Shown: positions 18,665 through 28,330, counted from the first letter of the stretch. The stretch is DNA of 51,976 nt from Hyphomicrobium sp. (GCA_013141015.1 JABFRT010000004.1:225384-277359); one strand, 5' to 3'. The notes: generated by a model not told the origin, from the letters alone. A program made the numbers and translations.

Positions 18665-19546
18665 ATGCTCAACGGCGCTTTCGGAAATAAAAGCAACTCG
18701 CTGATGAACGAGTACGCCTCGCTCCTCGGCGATGCCGTGCTGCGCCACCGCGCCCGCGTCGCCGAACACTCGGCACGGATCGAAGCCGAGCTTGCGAGCA
18801 AGGTGAAGTCTGAGTTCATCGCCAACATGAGCCATGAGCTTAGAACACCGCTCAACACCGTGATTGGCTTTTCCAAACTTCTGACCGAACACGAGCGCCG
18901 CCGCTTGCCCGATGCCGACATCATTGAATACGCGACGCTGATCAATGATGCGGCGGGACATCTGCTCTCAGTCATCAACGACATTCTCGACATTTCAAAA
19001 ATCCAAAGCGGCAAATACACACTCGATAGCCGCGAAGTGAACGTCGAAGAGATCATTCAGGCGTGCATCAATTCGTTCCGCCTGATGGCCAGTGAAGCCG
19101 GCGTGTCGGTGACGCCGCAGATCGCCTACGATTTGCCGGTTGCCCGCGGCGACGCCGTCAAGCTGCGGCAGATTTTCACCAATATCGTCTCGAACGCCAT
19201 CAAGTTCACACCCCGCGGCGGATCAGTCACCATTGAAGCGCTGCGGACCAACACTGGCGGCGTGACCGTGCTCATTCGCGATACCGGCGTCGGCATGACG
19301 GCCGAAGAAGTCAAAGTCGCGCTCACACCATTTGGTCAAGTCGATGCTGGCCGCGCCCGCTGGCGCGAAGGCACCGGCCTCGGCCTGCCGATCGCCAAAG
19401 CGCTGGTCGAATTGCACGGCGGTCAAATCGAAATCCGTTCAAAGAAGGGCGAGGGCACTGAAGTCGCGGTGATCTTGCCGTCACGAAACAGCGTCTCCGC
19501 AATTCCGATAAATGAAGCTTCTTCCTTCCAATCCATTGTCGCCTAG
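18665..19546 (+). CDS. Soluble sensor histidine kinase
   Basis: A 293-residue kinase with no membrane segment and only a short N-terminal region before the HisKA domain. The phospho-acceptor H-box is EFIANMSHELRTPLNTVIGF (residues about 56-75), then N-box VSNAIKFTPRGG, G1 box IRDTGVGM and G2 box GTGLGLPIAKAL. The H-box type resembles the PleC/DivJ class of alphaproteobacterial kinases. The C-terminal end lies 10 bases before the HerA-like gene, suggesting co-transcription. No response regulator adjoins it, so its partner is unknown. Confidence 0.93.
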   Translation: MLNGAFGNKSNSLMNEYASLLGDAVLRHRARVAEHSARIEAELASKVKSEFIANMSHELRTPLNTVIGFSKLLTEHERRRLPDADIIEYATLINDAAGHLLSVINDILDISKIQSGKYTLDSREVNVEEIIQACINSFRLMASEAGVSVTPQIAYDLPVARGDAVKLRQIFTNIVSNAIKFTPRGGSVTIEALRTNTGGVTVLIRDTGVGMTAEEVKVALTPFGQVDAGRARWREGTGLGLPIAKALVELHGGQIEIRSKKGEGTEVAVILPSRNSVSAIPINEASSFQSIVA

Positions 19547-19556
19547 GAACCCTGCT

Positions 19557-21572
19557 ATGAATTCGTTGACACGTGCGCACGCCACCGAAGGCCGCACCGA
19601 TGGCTCGATCGGGCGTATCGTTTCAGTCACGGGCTCGAAAGCCATTGTGCTTCTGGATGGCCAGACCGAAGGCCGGGTGCGCTCAATCAATGACCGGCCT
19701 GAAATGGGCACACTGCTGGCCATCGATACCGCTAACACAATCGTGTTGGCCATCGTCTCGGCATTGAGCGTTCCGGTGCCGGCCCAGCGCGAAGGTGATT
19801 CGGAAATCTGGATCGCTGAACTCGGCCTCGTCGGCGAGTTGTGGAAGAGCCAAGAAGGCCAAGGCGCCAAGTTCAACCGGGGCGTGACAATCTATCCGGC
19901 TCTTGGTGACCGTGTCCGCGTGTCATCGAAAGCCGAACTCGAAATTGCCTTCTGTGGTGACGGCGGCGCTGCCGTCCGCGTCGGTTGCATCCGCCAGGAC
20001 AGCTCAATTCCGGCAATGGTCCGCGTCGATGACCTGCTCGGCAAGCACTTCGCAATCCTTGGCACAACCGGCACCGGCAAATCTTGCACCACCGCATTGA
20101 TCCTGCGCTCGATCCTTGAGAAGAACCCGGCAGCTCATATCGTTCTGCTTGATCCCCATAACGAGTATGCAACCGCTTTCGGCGACATGGCCGAAGTGAT
20201 CTCTCCGCGCAATATGCAGCTGCCATTCTGGCTTTTGAACTTCGAAGAGATCGTCGAAGTTCTGGTCGGCGACCAGGAACGCAAGGCGGAAATCGAAGTT
20301 CTGCAGGAACTGATTCCGATCGCCAAGAGCCGCTATAACTCAGGCCGCACCGGTGAGAGCAATAAGTTGCGCCGCGGTGTGCTCGATAGCGCCCGCTATA
20401 CAGTTGATACGCCTGTCCCCTACCGCATCTCGGACTTGACCAGTCTGATCGATGAGCGCATGGGCAAGCTTGAGAACAAGCGCGACCTGGCGCCTTACCG
20501 TCAGCTGAAGAACCACATTGAAAACATCTCGCAAGACGGCCGCTATGGCTTCATGTTCGGCTCGCTGACTGTTTATGACGGCATGACCCAGGTGCTTGGC
20601 CGCATCTTCCGCGTTCCGGTCAACGACAAGCCGATCACCATCCTCGAATTGACCGGCCTGCCGACCGAAATCGTCAACGTCGTTGTCTCGGTGTTGTGCC
20701 GTATGACCTTCGACTTCGCGCTATGGAGCGAGGGCCAGGTGCCGGTCACGCTGGTCTGCGAAGAAGCCCACCGCTACGTGCCAGCCAACGCCACGCTCGG
20801 CTTCGAGCCGTGCAAGCGGGCCATCGCCAAGATCGCCAAGGAAGGCCGCAAATACGGCGCGTCTCTGTGCATCGTCACGCAGCGCCCGGCTGAAATCGAT
20901 CCCACCATTCTGTCTCAGTGCAATACTGTGTTCGCGCTGCGCATGGCCAACGACAAAGACCAAGCGATCGTCCAATCGGCGGTTGCCGATACAGGTTCGG
21001 GCTTGCTCGAATTCCTCCCCTCACTCGGCCAGCGCGAAGCCATCGCCTTTGGTGACGGCATGTCGCTTCCGGTCCGTATCAAGTTCGACGAGTTGCCCAA
21101 GCACTGCTTACCGCGCTCATCAACGGCCCGCTTCTCGGAGAAATGGCAAAAGTCGATGGGAGACGAAGGCTTCCTTGAGCAGGTTGTTGATCGCTGGCGC
21201 ATGTCCGGCATCGGCAGCGGCGGCGACATGAGCTCGCAGATGGCTCTGATGGCCGACGCAATGGGAATAGGCTCCAATGATGCCGACGAATACGCCGCGC
21301 CGGTATCCGAAGTTCCACCGCCACGCTATGCACCGCAGCAATCCGCCAGCCAAAACTACCCATCTCAAGCTGGCGCCGTGCGCCCGTCCGCGCCTTTGAT
21401 GCGTAAGGATGCGTCAGCAACACCGGCAAGCGGGTTCAGTTCGCGATTAAGTGCGGCCCCGCAACCGTCCTCGCGCATGACCCAACCGGCGCCGGAACCG
21501 GTTGCCGCCCCTCCAGCAGGAGCATCACTGCGCTCATTGCGGGAACGCCTGATGCGCCCGGCGGGTCAATAA
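19557..21572 (+). CDS. HerA-like ATPase (DUF87)
   Basis: A 671-residue P-loop ATPase of the HerA/FtsK superfamily. An N-terminal beta-barrel (HAS-barrel-like, GSIGRIVSVTGSKAIVLLDG) precedes Walker A GTTGTGKSCTTALIL (residues about 169-183), Walker B LVCEEAHRYV and a downstream KEGRKYGASLCIVTQRPAEI segment. The last about 110 residues are Pro/Ala/Ser-rich and look disordered. HerA proteins act as hexameric DNA translocases, often with the NurA nuclease, but no nurA is nearby. The start is the ATG at 19557; the frame is open 15 codons upstream, overlapping the kinase. Cellular role unknown. Confidence 0.9.
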   Translation: MNSLTRAHATEGRTDGSIGRIVSVTGSKAIVLLDGQTEGRVRSINDRPEMGTLLAIDTANTIVLAIVSALSVPVPAQREGDSEIWIAELGLVGELWKSQEGQGAKFNRGVTIYPALGDRVRVSSKAELEIAFCGDGGAAVRVGCIRQDSSIPAMVRVDDLLGKHFAILGTTGTGKSCTTALILRSILEKNPAAHIVLLDPHNEYATAFGDMAEVISPRNMQLPFWLLNFEEIVEVLVGDQERKAEIEVLQELIPIAKSRYNSGRTGESNKLRRGVLDSARYTVDTPVPYRISDLTSLIDERMGKLENKRDLAPYRQLKNHIENISQDGRYGFMFGSLTVYDGMTQVLGRIFRVPVNDKPITILELTGLPTEIVNVVVSVLCRMTFDFALWSEGQVPVTLVCEEAHRYVPANATLGFEPCKRAIAKIAKEGRKYGASLCIVTQRPAEIDPTILSQCNTVFALRMANDKDQAIVQSAVADTGSGLLEFLPSLGQREAIAFGDGMSLPVRIKFDELPKHCLPRSSTARFSEKWQKSMGDEGFLEQVVDRWRMSGIGSGGDMSSQMALMADAMGIGSNDADEYAAPVSEVPPPRYAPQQSASQNYPSQAGAVRPSAPLMRKDASATPASGFSSRLSAAPQPSSRMTQPAPEPVAAPPAGASLRSLRERLMRPAGQ

Positions 21573-21736
21573 GCCCACCCCGCATAAGGCGCGCACGCTT
21601 GCGGCCGTCATAAATTCAGTCGACAACCGTGGCATGAGACGCGGCAAAGCGGTTGCCGCGCAGCAATCCGTGTTAGTATGTGGGCTGAATCACAAGCCAT
21701 CGCAGCACCCATTTTCAGTCGAGGGACCGGCGACCA

Positions 21737-23182
21737 ATGAACGCGATTTTTCCAGTCATCCTATCGGGTGGTTCCGGCACGCGCCTCTGGCCCTTGTCGC
21801 GGGCAATGTATCCCAAACAGTTCATTCGCTTCTTCGCCGGTCAAGACACGAGCTTCCTCGGCGCGGCCATGACGCGGCTCACCGCGGAGGCCGGGTTTTC
21901 AGCGCCGATCCTGTTGTGTAACAACGACCATCGCTTTCTCGTGCGCGAGGAAATCGAACGCGCCGGCATCAAGCCGCGTGCCATCATTCTCGAACCGGTC
22001 GGCCGCAATACCGCGCCGGCAATCGCCGTCGCAGCACTAGCAGCGTTGCGCGAAAACCCTGCTGCCATTCTCGCGGTCATGCCGTCGGACCATGTGGTCA
22101 AAGACGACGTCAAGTTCATGGAAGGCGTCAAGCGCGCAGCCAAAGTGGCCGCCACCGGCAAGCTCGTGCTGTTTGGCATCAAGCCGACCGAAGCCCACAC
22201 GGGCTACGGTTACATTAAGCAGGGCGCACCGATTGAAGGCTTCAACGGCGGGGCCTTCAAAGTCGAACGCTTCTCCGAGAAGCCTGACCTGCCAACTGCA
22301 GAACGCTACCTTGCAGACGGCGGCTACTACTGGAACAGCGGCATCTTCGTGCTCAACGCCCGCACTTATCTTGAGGAAGTCGCGCGCTTGGAGCCAGCAA
22401 TCCTTGAAGCTGCCCGCTCGGCGCTTGCCAAAGCCACCGACGATCTCGGCTTCCTGCGTCTCGACAAAGCGGCCTTCGCCGCCTCGCCGAATATCTCCAT
22501 CGACTACGCCGTGATGGAAAAGACAATCACCGCCGCCATGCTGCCGCTTGATGTCGGCTGGAACGATGTTGGCTCGTGGTCGTCGCTGTGGGATATCGCG
22601 CCGCGTGACGACAAGGGCAATTACATCCACGGCGAAGCGGTACTCGAAGACACCAACGGTTGCTACGTGCACTCGGAAAAGTCGATTATCTCAACGATCG
22701 GCGTGCGCGATCTTGTGATCGTCGATACACCCGACGCGCTGCTGGTTGCCGACAAGAGCCGCACGCAGGACGTTTCGAAAATCGTCGCGCGCCTCAAGCA
22801 GTCGAACCGCAAAGAGCAGGAACAGCACCTGCGCAACTACCGTCCGTGGGGCTATTTCGAAACGCTCAACGTCGGACCGCGGTTCCAAGTTAAGCTGCTG
22901 CACGTCAAGCCGGGCGGTAAGCTTTCGATGCAAATGCACCATCACCGTTCCGAGCATTGGATTGTCGTGCAGGGTACGGCCAAGATTGTGATCGGCGATA
23001 TCGAGAAACTCGTGCGCGAGAACGAGAGCGTCTATATTTTCGCGACCCAGTGGCACCGCTTGGAAAACCCGGGCAAGGTTCCGGTCGAAATCATCGAAGT
23101 GCAGATCGGCTCATACCTCGGAGAAGACGACATCCTGCGCACCGACGACATTTATCACCGCGCACCGGAAGAGACCAAGTAA
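21737..23182 (+). CDS. manC: Mannose-1-phosphate guanylyltransferase / mannose-6-phosphate isomerase
   Basis: Makes GDP-mannose for exopolysaccharide and glycan synthesis. The 481-residue bifunctional protein starts with the nucleotidyltransferase signature SGGSGTRLWPLSRAMYPKQF (residues about 10-29), has FVEKPD-type ERFSEKPDLPTAE near 180, and ends in a cupin-type isomerase domain (RPWGYFETL, KPGGKLSMQMHHHRSEHWIV, HRLENPG). The domain order and length fit the type II enzyme called ManC, CpsB or AlgA. It ends 24 bases before a strong bidirectional terminator shared with rfbC. Confidence 0.95.
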   Translation: MNAIFPVILSGGSGTRLWPLSRAMYPKQFIRFFAGQDTSFLGAAMTRLTAEAGFSAPILLCNNDHRFLVREEIERAGIKPRAIILEPVGRNTAPAIAVAALAALRENPAAILAVMPSDHVVKDDVKFMEGVKRAAKVAATGKLVLFGIKPTEAHTGYGYIKQGAPIEGFNGGAFKVERFSEKPDLPTAERYLADGGYYWNSGIFVLNARTYLEEVARLEPAILEAARSALAKATDDLGFLRLDKAAFAASPNISIDYAVMEKTITAAMLPLDVGWNDVGSWSSLWDIAPRDDKGNYIHGEAVLEDTNGCYVHSEKSIISTIGVRDLVIVDTPDALLVADKSRTQDVSKIVARLKQSNRKEQEQHLRNYRPWGYFETLNVGPRFQVKLLHVKPGGKLSMQMHHHRSEHWIVVQGTAKIVIGDIEKLVRENESVYIFATQWHRLENPGKVPVEIIEVQIGSYLGEDDILRTDDIYHRAPEETK

Positions 23183-23206
23183 CAGCGGGACTGCCGCAAA
23201 TACGAT

Positions 23207-23234
23207 AAAAGCCCCGTGCGATGCCGGGGCTTTT
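23207..23234. terminator. Bidirectional terminator between manC and rfbC
   Basis: A perfect 10-bp stem AAAAGCCCCG / CGGGGCTTTT with an eight-base loop. The T-runs at both ends allow it to work for manC on the plus strand and rfbC on the minus strand. Confidence 0.88.
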
Positions 23235-23265
23235 ATTGTTGCCGCGTGCGTCCAAAGCCAACGCC

Positions 23266-23820
23266 TCAATCAAAGACCTGCGGTGCGGCGGCCAAAGCCG
23301 GCTGCAACTTGTCCTTATCAGACAGTTGCGCTTCAGCGCGCGTGACCGGCCACGCGATGCCAAGCGCTGCATCGTCGAACTGAATGCCGCGATCATGGTG
23401 GGGCGAATAATAGTTGGTCACCTTGTAGATCATCTCGGTATCAGGCTCCAGCGTGCAATAGCCGTGCGCGAAACCCTTCGGCACCCACAGCTGCGCCCAG
23501 TTGGCGGCCGACAGAACCGCCGACACATGGCGGCCAAACGTCGGTGACGAGCGGCGGATATCGACAGCCACATCAAGCACCGCGCCGCGCGTGATCCGCA
23601 CCAGCTTATCTTGGGCTGCCGGCTCCAGCTGAAAATGCAGGCCGCGCACGGTTCCCTTGGCAGCCGAAAACGCGTGGTTATCCTGGACGAAATGCACGTT
23701 GATGCCGGCGTCCAGCAGGGCTTTCTCTTTCCAGACTTCTGAAAAGAAACCGCGATCATCGCCGAATTTCTGCGGCGTGATCAACTTGACGTCGGGAATG
23801 GCAAGGCTCTCGATTTTCAC
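23266..23820 (-). CDS. rfbC: dTDP-4-dehydrorhamnose 3,5-epimerase
   Basis: Cupin-fold epimerase of the dTDP-L-rhamnose pathway, 184 residues. Features: DDRGFFSEVWKEKAL near residue 20, FVQDNHAFSAAKGTVRGLHFQ near 42-62 (catalytic His in the RGLHFQ motif), and FAHGYCTLEPDTEMIYKVTNYY near 120-140. The start codon is GTG and overlaps the pssA stop by four bases (GTGA), with AGGAG ten bases upstream. No other rhamnose genes are in the window, so it may serve manC-linked polysaccharide synthesis encoded elsewhere. Confidence 0.94.
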   Translation of the reverse strand: MKIESLAIPDVKLITPQKFGDDRGFFSEVWKEKALLDAGINVHFVQDNHAFSAAKGTVRGLHFQLEPAAQDKLVRITRGAVLDVAVDIRRSSPTFGRHVSAVLSAANWAQLWVPKGFAHGYCTLEPDTEMIYKVTNYYSPHHDRGIQFDDAALGIAWPVTRAEAQLSDKDKLQPALAAAPQVFD

Positions 23821-24800
23821 CGCGGCGGATCTCCTGGCCGGATTGGGAAAACTTTGCCGGAAGGCGGTGCCGGCTGCGGCGGCGCCGGGCCTGCAGCGAC
23901 GGGCGCGTCCTGTGTGGGCGCAGCAGCAGCAGGCGCTGGCGGAACGCCCGCTGCCGTCGCTGGCGCTGGTGACGGCACGCCAGCATCAACGGCCCGCGCC
24001 GTCTCCTCGACCTTTTTCTGAAACCGCTTCCAGCTCACCGGAATCATCGCCAGATAAGCAATTGAGATGGCCGCCAGCGTTTCATAGGGGTACGTCGCCA
24101 GCATAGCGACGCCGCCAAGCGCCACGAAAAACATCGGCAGCACCCATTCGCGTCCGATGCGCTCGCCAAGCAGCTTTCCTGAATACGTCGGGATTGTCGA
24201 AACCATCATGAAGGCAATGAACAACGTGTAGACGAGCACGAACTTCAGGGCCAACGGTGACTTCAAACTCTCAAGCCCCAAGTGATGCAAATAGACCGGC
24301 AGCATCACGACAATGGCGGCCGCAGGCGTCGGCATGCCGGTGAAATAATTCGACTGCCACTTCGGCTTATCGTCATCAATCGCCGCATTGAAGCGGGCAA
24401 GGCGCAAGGCTGACGCCAGCGCGAACATCATCACGCATATCCAGCCGGCACTTTTTAAATCGCCAAGCCCCCAGTTGAACACCAGGAAGGCTGGCGCCAC
24501 GCCGAAGTTGACGAAGTCAGCCAAGCTGTCGAGTTCAGCTCCAAACCGCGACGACGCTTTGAGCAGCCGGGCGATGCGCCCGTCGATTCCGTCCAGACAG
24601 GCAGCAAATACAATCGCCGCCAGCGCCAGATCGTAGCGCCCTTCAATGCCCATGCGGATCGAGGTCAAGCCTGCGCACAGACCGAGCAGCGTGAAAAAAT
24701 TCGGCACCAGCATGCGCACCGGAACCCGGCTATGCCGGAACAGCGGACGCCTGCGGCGGCGGATGGTTTCTTCTTCCAGTGTTGGCACTTCGGGGTCCAT
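23817..24800 (-). CDS. pssA: CDP-diacylglycerol-serine O-phosphatidyltransferase
   Basis: Makes phosphatidylserine in the inner membrane. The 327-residue protein has several hydrophobic segments and the CDP-alcohol phosphotransferase motif DGIDGRIARLLKASSRFGAE followed by LDSLAD (D-G-x2-A-R-x8-G-x3-D-x3-D). The first 25 residues are charged (RRRRR) and the last 70 are Pro/Ala-rich, longer than usual. I chose the ATG at 24800 because GGAGG lies just upstream; a TTG directly after the psd stop at 24836 is also in frame. It forms an operon with psd upstream and overlaps rfbC downstream. Confidence 0.93.
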   Translation of the reverse strand: MDPEVPTLEEETIRRRRRPLFRHSRVPVRMLVPNFFTLLGLCAGLTSIRMGIEGRYDLALAAIVFAACLDGIDGRIARLLKASSRFGAELDSLADFVNFGVAPAFLVFNWGLGDLKSAGWICVMMFALASALRLARFNAAIDDDKPKWQSNYFTGMPTPAAAIVVMLPVYLHHLGLESLKSPLALKFVLVYTLFIAFMMVSTIPTYSGKLLGERIGREWVLPMFFVALGGVAMLATYPYETLAAISIAYLAMIPVSWKRFQKKVEETARAVDAGVPSPAPATAAGVPPAPAAAAPTQDAPVAAGPAPPQPAPPSGKVFPIRPGDPPR

Positions 24801-24836
24801 GACGCCCTCCATTGTTCCAAGACCAATGCGACGCAA

Positions 24837-25550
24837 TCAATCGCGGCGCGCTTCGCGTTCCGGCTCATCCGACTTCAAATCGGCAACCACCGTCTCGCCG
24901 CCGACCATGCGCTGGCCGACGCTGACCAGTGCCGTCTTGCCGGGCGGCAGATAGATATCGGTGCGCGAACCAAACCGGATCAAGCCGAACCTTTGGCCAA
25001 CACCGACCGCATCGCCTTCGCCCGCGAACGTCACAATGCGCCGCGCCACGAGACCTGCGATCTGCACGCAGCCGATGTCGGTGCCGTTTGCGGTTTGCAC
25101 AACAATCGCCCGGCGCTCATTTTCTTCGCTCGCCTTGTCCAACGCGGCGTTGAAAAACGCGCCCGGGATATAGACCGAGCGGATGATTTTACCGGCGACC
25201 GGAGAGCGGTTGATGTGGACGTCAAACACCGACAGGAAGGTCGAGATGCGCACCCGCTGCTCCGGGCCAAAGCCCAACTCCGCTGGCGGCTTGACGAGAT
25301 CGATGCCCGACACGCGGCCGTCGGCCGCCGAAATTACCAGCCCATCGCGCAGCGGCGTGACGCGCGGCGGATCGCGGAAGAAGTAGACGATCCATGCCGT
25401 GACGCCGGCCAACAGCCAGCCGAGTGGCTGCCACAGCACAAAGAACAGCAGCGTCGCAATCGCACCAATCGCCACGAACTTGTGGCCGTCTTGATGGACC
25501 GGCGCCAACTGCTCGAAAATCGTCTCTAGTATCGAGTGACGTTCAGACAC
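24837..25550 (-). CDS. psd: Phosphatidylserine decarboxylase
   Basis: Converts phosphatidylserine to phosphatidylethanolamine. At 237 residues it is the short type. Two hydrophobic segments near residues 25-55 anchor it in the membrane. The self-cleavage site is visible as RFGSRTDIYLPPG around residue 194, where Gly-Ser cleavage gives the pyruvoyl group. Other family blocks are FFRDPPRVTP and FLSVFDVHINRSPVAGKI. It precedes pssA, the enzyme that makes its substrate, with no gap. Confidence 0.95.
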   Translation of the reverse strand: MSERHSILETIFEQLAPVHQDGHKFVAIGAIATLLFFVLWQPLGWLLAGVTAWIVYFFRDPPRVTPLRDGLVISAADGRVSGIDLVKPPAELGFGPEQRVRISTFLSVFDVHINRSPVAGKIIRSVYIPGAFFNAALDKASEENERRAIVVQTANGTDIGCVQIAGLVARRIVTFAGEGDAVGVGQRFGLIRFGSRTDIYLPPGKTALVSVGQRMVGGETVVADLKSDEPEREARRD

Positions 25551-25602
25551 ACAAACCTCCGATTATCCCTTGCCCCCGTCAGGGGTTCTCAACACGGACC
25601 CG

Positions 25603-27084
25603 CTATTGCAGCGGCACCGCGACAAATCTCAAATCACCTTTGCCATCTTCAACGCGCAGCAGCACCGCCTTGCGGCCACTGGCGCGGACCTTATCGACGC
25701 TCTTAGCCAGATCTTCCGGCTTGCTGAGCACATCCTGGCCGGCCTCGACCAGCACGTCGCCTTCCTTAATGCCCTTGGTGGCGGCAGCACTTGTGCCATC
25801 GACCTCTTCAACGATGAGACCGTTGACCTTGGCGTCGATGCCATACTTCTTGCGCAATGCTTCCGAAAGCGGCGACAACTTCATACCGATTACGCTTGCA
25901 GATGCCGGAGCCGCTGGGGGCGCTTCTTTCTTTTCCGGTTCTTTCTTGTTCACGGCCGATGGCGCGTCGTCTTCTTCAAGCTGGCCGATAGCAACCTGCA
26001 CCGTTTTGCGCGTGCCCTTGCGCAGCACCTCGACATCGACGGATTTTCCGATCGGCGTTTGCGCCACGATCTTCGGCAAGCCGCGCATCGTCGTCACGTC
26101 CTTGCCGTCAAATTTCATAATCACGTCGCCGGCTTCCAACCCGCCCTTGGCCGCGGGGCTGTCGGGCGTTACCGCTGAAATCAGAGCTCCGGTGTTTTCG
26201 GGCACGCCAAGCGTCTCGGCGATATCTTCGGTGACCGTTTGAATTTTGACGCCGAGCCACCCGCGCTTGGTTTCACCGAACTGCTTCAGTTGCTCAATGA
26301 TTGCCGCAACCGTGTCGGACGGCACTGCAAAGCCAATACCGATTGAGCCGCCCGTCGGCGAAATGATCGCCGTGTTTACACCAATGACTTCGCCCTTCAT
26401 GTTGAACAGCGGGCCACCCGAGTTGCCTTTGTTGATTGCCGCATCGGTCTGCAAATAATCGTCATAGGGGCCGGAATTAATGTCGCGGCTTTTCGCCGAG
26501 ATGATGCCCATGCTGACCGAGCCGCCAAGCCCGAACGGGTTGCCGATGGCCATCACCCAATCGCCAACTTCTATCTCATTGGACGACCCGAACTTGACGT
26601 CAGGCAGCGGCTTCTTGGGCGTCACTTTGAGCAACGCCAAGTCAGCCTTGGTATCGCGCCCCAGCACCTTATCGACTTTCAGCTTTGTGCCGTCGTGGAA
26701 GTTGATGATGATTTCTTCCGCGCCGTCGATCACGTGGTTGTTGGTGACGACCAAGCCTTCCTTGCCGTCGATCACGAACCCCGAGCCGAGCGACGAGACC
26801 TTGCGGTCAGAGCGCGGCACGCCACCGCGCTTATTGAAAAAGTCTTCAAAGAAATCTTCAAACGGCGAGCCCTTCGGCACCTTCGGCAGCGGTACGCCCT
26901 GCGGGCCTTTGACGGTCTGAGATGTGGCGATATTGACGACTGCGTCGCTCAAGCGCTTTGCCAGCGGCGCGACCGATGTGGGGCCGCTTTCACCGAACGC
27001 GAGCGCGACCGTGCTCAGCACCGGCGCAAAGAGAAAGCCCGCCACAACTGCGCGAAGCACTAAAGACTGGATCGTCAAGCGCAT
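25603..27084 (-). CDS. degP: Periplasmic serine protease Do (DegP/HtrA family)
   Basis: Periplasmic quality-control protease of 493 residues. Signal peptide at residues about 1-29, then a trypsin-like domain with the triad His117 (VVTNNHVID), Asp148 (DTKADLALL) and Ser222 (NKGNSGGPLF), followed by two PDZ domains (first around residue 265-350 with RGWLGVKIQ; second near 410-490 with VEEVDGTSAAATKGIKEGD). An insert rich in Glu and Pro separates the PDZ domains. It lies downstream of hflK-hflC, the modulators of the FtsH protease, making this a membrane-protein quality-control cluster. Confidence 0.95.
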   Translation of the reverse strand: MRLTIQSLVLRAVVAGFLFAPVLSTVALAFGESGPTSVAPLAKRLSDAVVNIATSQTVKGPQGVPLPKVPKGSPFEDFFEDFFNKRGGVPRSDRKVSSLGSGFVIDGKEGLVVTNNHVIDGAEEIIINFHDGTKLKVDKVLGRDTKADLALLKVTPKKPLPDVKFGSSNEIEVGDWVMAIGNPFGLGGSVSMGIISAKSRDINSGPYDDYLQTDAAINKGNSGGPLFNMKGEVIGVNTAIISPTGGSIGIGFAVPSDTVAAIIEQLKQFGETKRGWLGVKIQTVTEDIAETLGVPENTGALISAVTPDSPAAKGGLEAGDVIMKFDGKDVTTMRGLPKIVAQTPIGKSVDVEVLRKGTRKTVQVAIGQLEEDDAPSAVNKKEPEKKEAPPAAPASASVIGMKLSPLSEALRKKYGIDAKVNGLIVEEVDGTSAAATKGIKEGDVLVEAGQDVLSKPEDLAKSVDKVRASGRKAVLLRVEDGKGDLRFVAVPLQ

Positions 27085-27251
27085 GCGACCGAACTCCTTG
27101 AACCAGCGCCGCCAAAATCACGGGGCCGCAGATCCGCCGCGGCCTTAACCAATTAACGCTAACGGCCGGGCAATCCAGCCGTCAACGAGCGCCATCGTAG
27201 CACGGCCGGTGAGGGCGGGGATAAGTTCGCGAAAATCTCGAAAAAATAGGT

Positions 27252-27437
27252 CTAGCCGCGGGTCACGCCGACCAAAACGCAGCCCAACGCCACGATCCCC
27301 CAGGCGACGGCCTGCAGGTGGCGGGTTGGCAAAGTCGCCATTTCCGCCACCATTTTCTTGGCAGCACTTGGGGCCAGCGCCCAGAGCAAGCCCTCAAGCA
27401 CCAGCGCAATCCCAAGCCCGGCGACGAGGTCGCTCAT
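27252..27437 (-). CDS. DUF2065 small membrane protein
   Basis: A 61-residue protein with two hydrophobic helices (ALVLEGLLWALAPSAAKKM and AWGIVALGCVLVGV), matching DUF2065, a family usually next to hflC. The start overlaps the hflC stop by four bases (ATGA), so the two are translationally coupled. Function unknown; inner-membrane location follows from the helices. Confidence 0.9.
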   Translation of the reverse strand: MSDLVAGLGIALVLEGLLWALAPSAAKKMVAEMATLPTRHLQAVAWGIVALGCVLVGVTRG

Positions 27438-28330
27438 CGCTGCGGCGCCGCTGCGGCTTTCGGTTTGCCGCCCATCGGGTCCTGGAAGTAGCGGAAGAAC
27501 TCGCTGTCGGGCGACAGCAGCATCCGCGTATCGCCAGCCTTCATCGATGCCTCATAGGCCTGCATCGACCGGTAGAACGCGAAGAACTCCGGGTCGCGCC
27601 CGAACGCTTCGGCGAAGATGGCGTTGCGTCCGCCCTCGCCTTCGCCGCGGATGGTATCCGATTGGCGCGTCGCCTCTGCCTTGATGATGGTGACCTGGCG
27701 GTCAGCGTCGGCGCGGATCTTATTGTTCTCGGCTTCGCCTTGCGCACGAAGTTCGGTCGCTTCACGCACGCGGTCGGCCTTCATGCGGTCGAACACCTTG
27801 ACTAGGTTTTCCTGCGGCAGGTCGGCACGCTTGATGCGCACGTCGACGACTTCGAGGCCGTAGTCCTTGCCTTCCTTGTTGACCTGCTTGGCGATCTCTT
27901 TCATCAGCTCTTCGCGCTTGTCCTTGACGATGTCCTTTAACGTCGACGAACCAAGCACGCGGCGGATTTCAGACTCGATCAGCGGACCAACAACCACACG
28001 GACGCGGTCTTCGTTGCGGATGTTCTGGTAGAACTTCAGCGGATCGGTAATGCGGTAACGCGCATACGCGTCAACGATCACCAACTGCCGGTCGGATGCG
28101 GTCACTTCCTGTTCGGTCGTGTCAAGATCAAGAATACGCTTGTCGAAATAATCGACCGTATCGATGAACGGCACTTTCCATTTCAAACCCGGCGTGGTGA
28201 CCGGCTGCTGCGGTTTGCCGAAGCGCAGCACCAAGGCCTGCTCGTTTTGATGAACGATAAAGGCCGACGAATATAACGCCAGGGCTCCAAAGCCGATCAG
28301 CGTGAGAATGAAGGCGATAAAGGCGCGCAT
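27434..28330 (-). CDS. hflC: HflC, FtsH protease modulator
   Basis: SPFH/band-7 membrane protein of 298 residues, one N-terminal transmembrane helix (FIAFILTLIGFGALALYSSA), then the band-7 domain (EQALVLRFGKPQ near residue 31) and a long helical coiled-coil region (EATELRAQGEAENNKIRADA). With HflK it forms the large periplasmic cage around FtsH. Its ATG overlaps the hflK stop by one base (TAATG). Confidence 0.96.
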   Translation of the reverse strand: MRAFIAFILTLIGFGALALYSSAFIVHQNEQALVLRFGKPQQPVTTPGLKWKVPFIDTVDYFDKRILDLDTTEQEVTASDRQLVIVDAYARYRITDPLKFYQNIRNEDRVRVVVGPLIESEIRRVLGSSTLKDIVKDKREELMKEIAKQVNKEGKDYGLEVVDVRIKRADLPQENLVKVFDRMKADRVREATELRAQGEAENNKIRADADRQVTIIKAEATRQSDTIRGEGEGGRNAIFAEAFGRDPEFFAFYRSMQAYEASMKAGDTRMLLSPDSEFFRYFQDPMGGKPKAAAAPQR

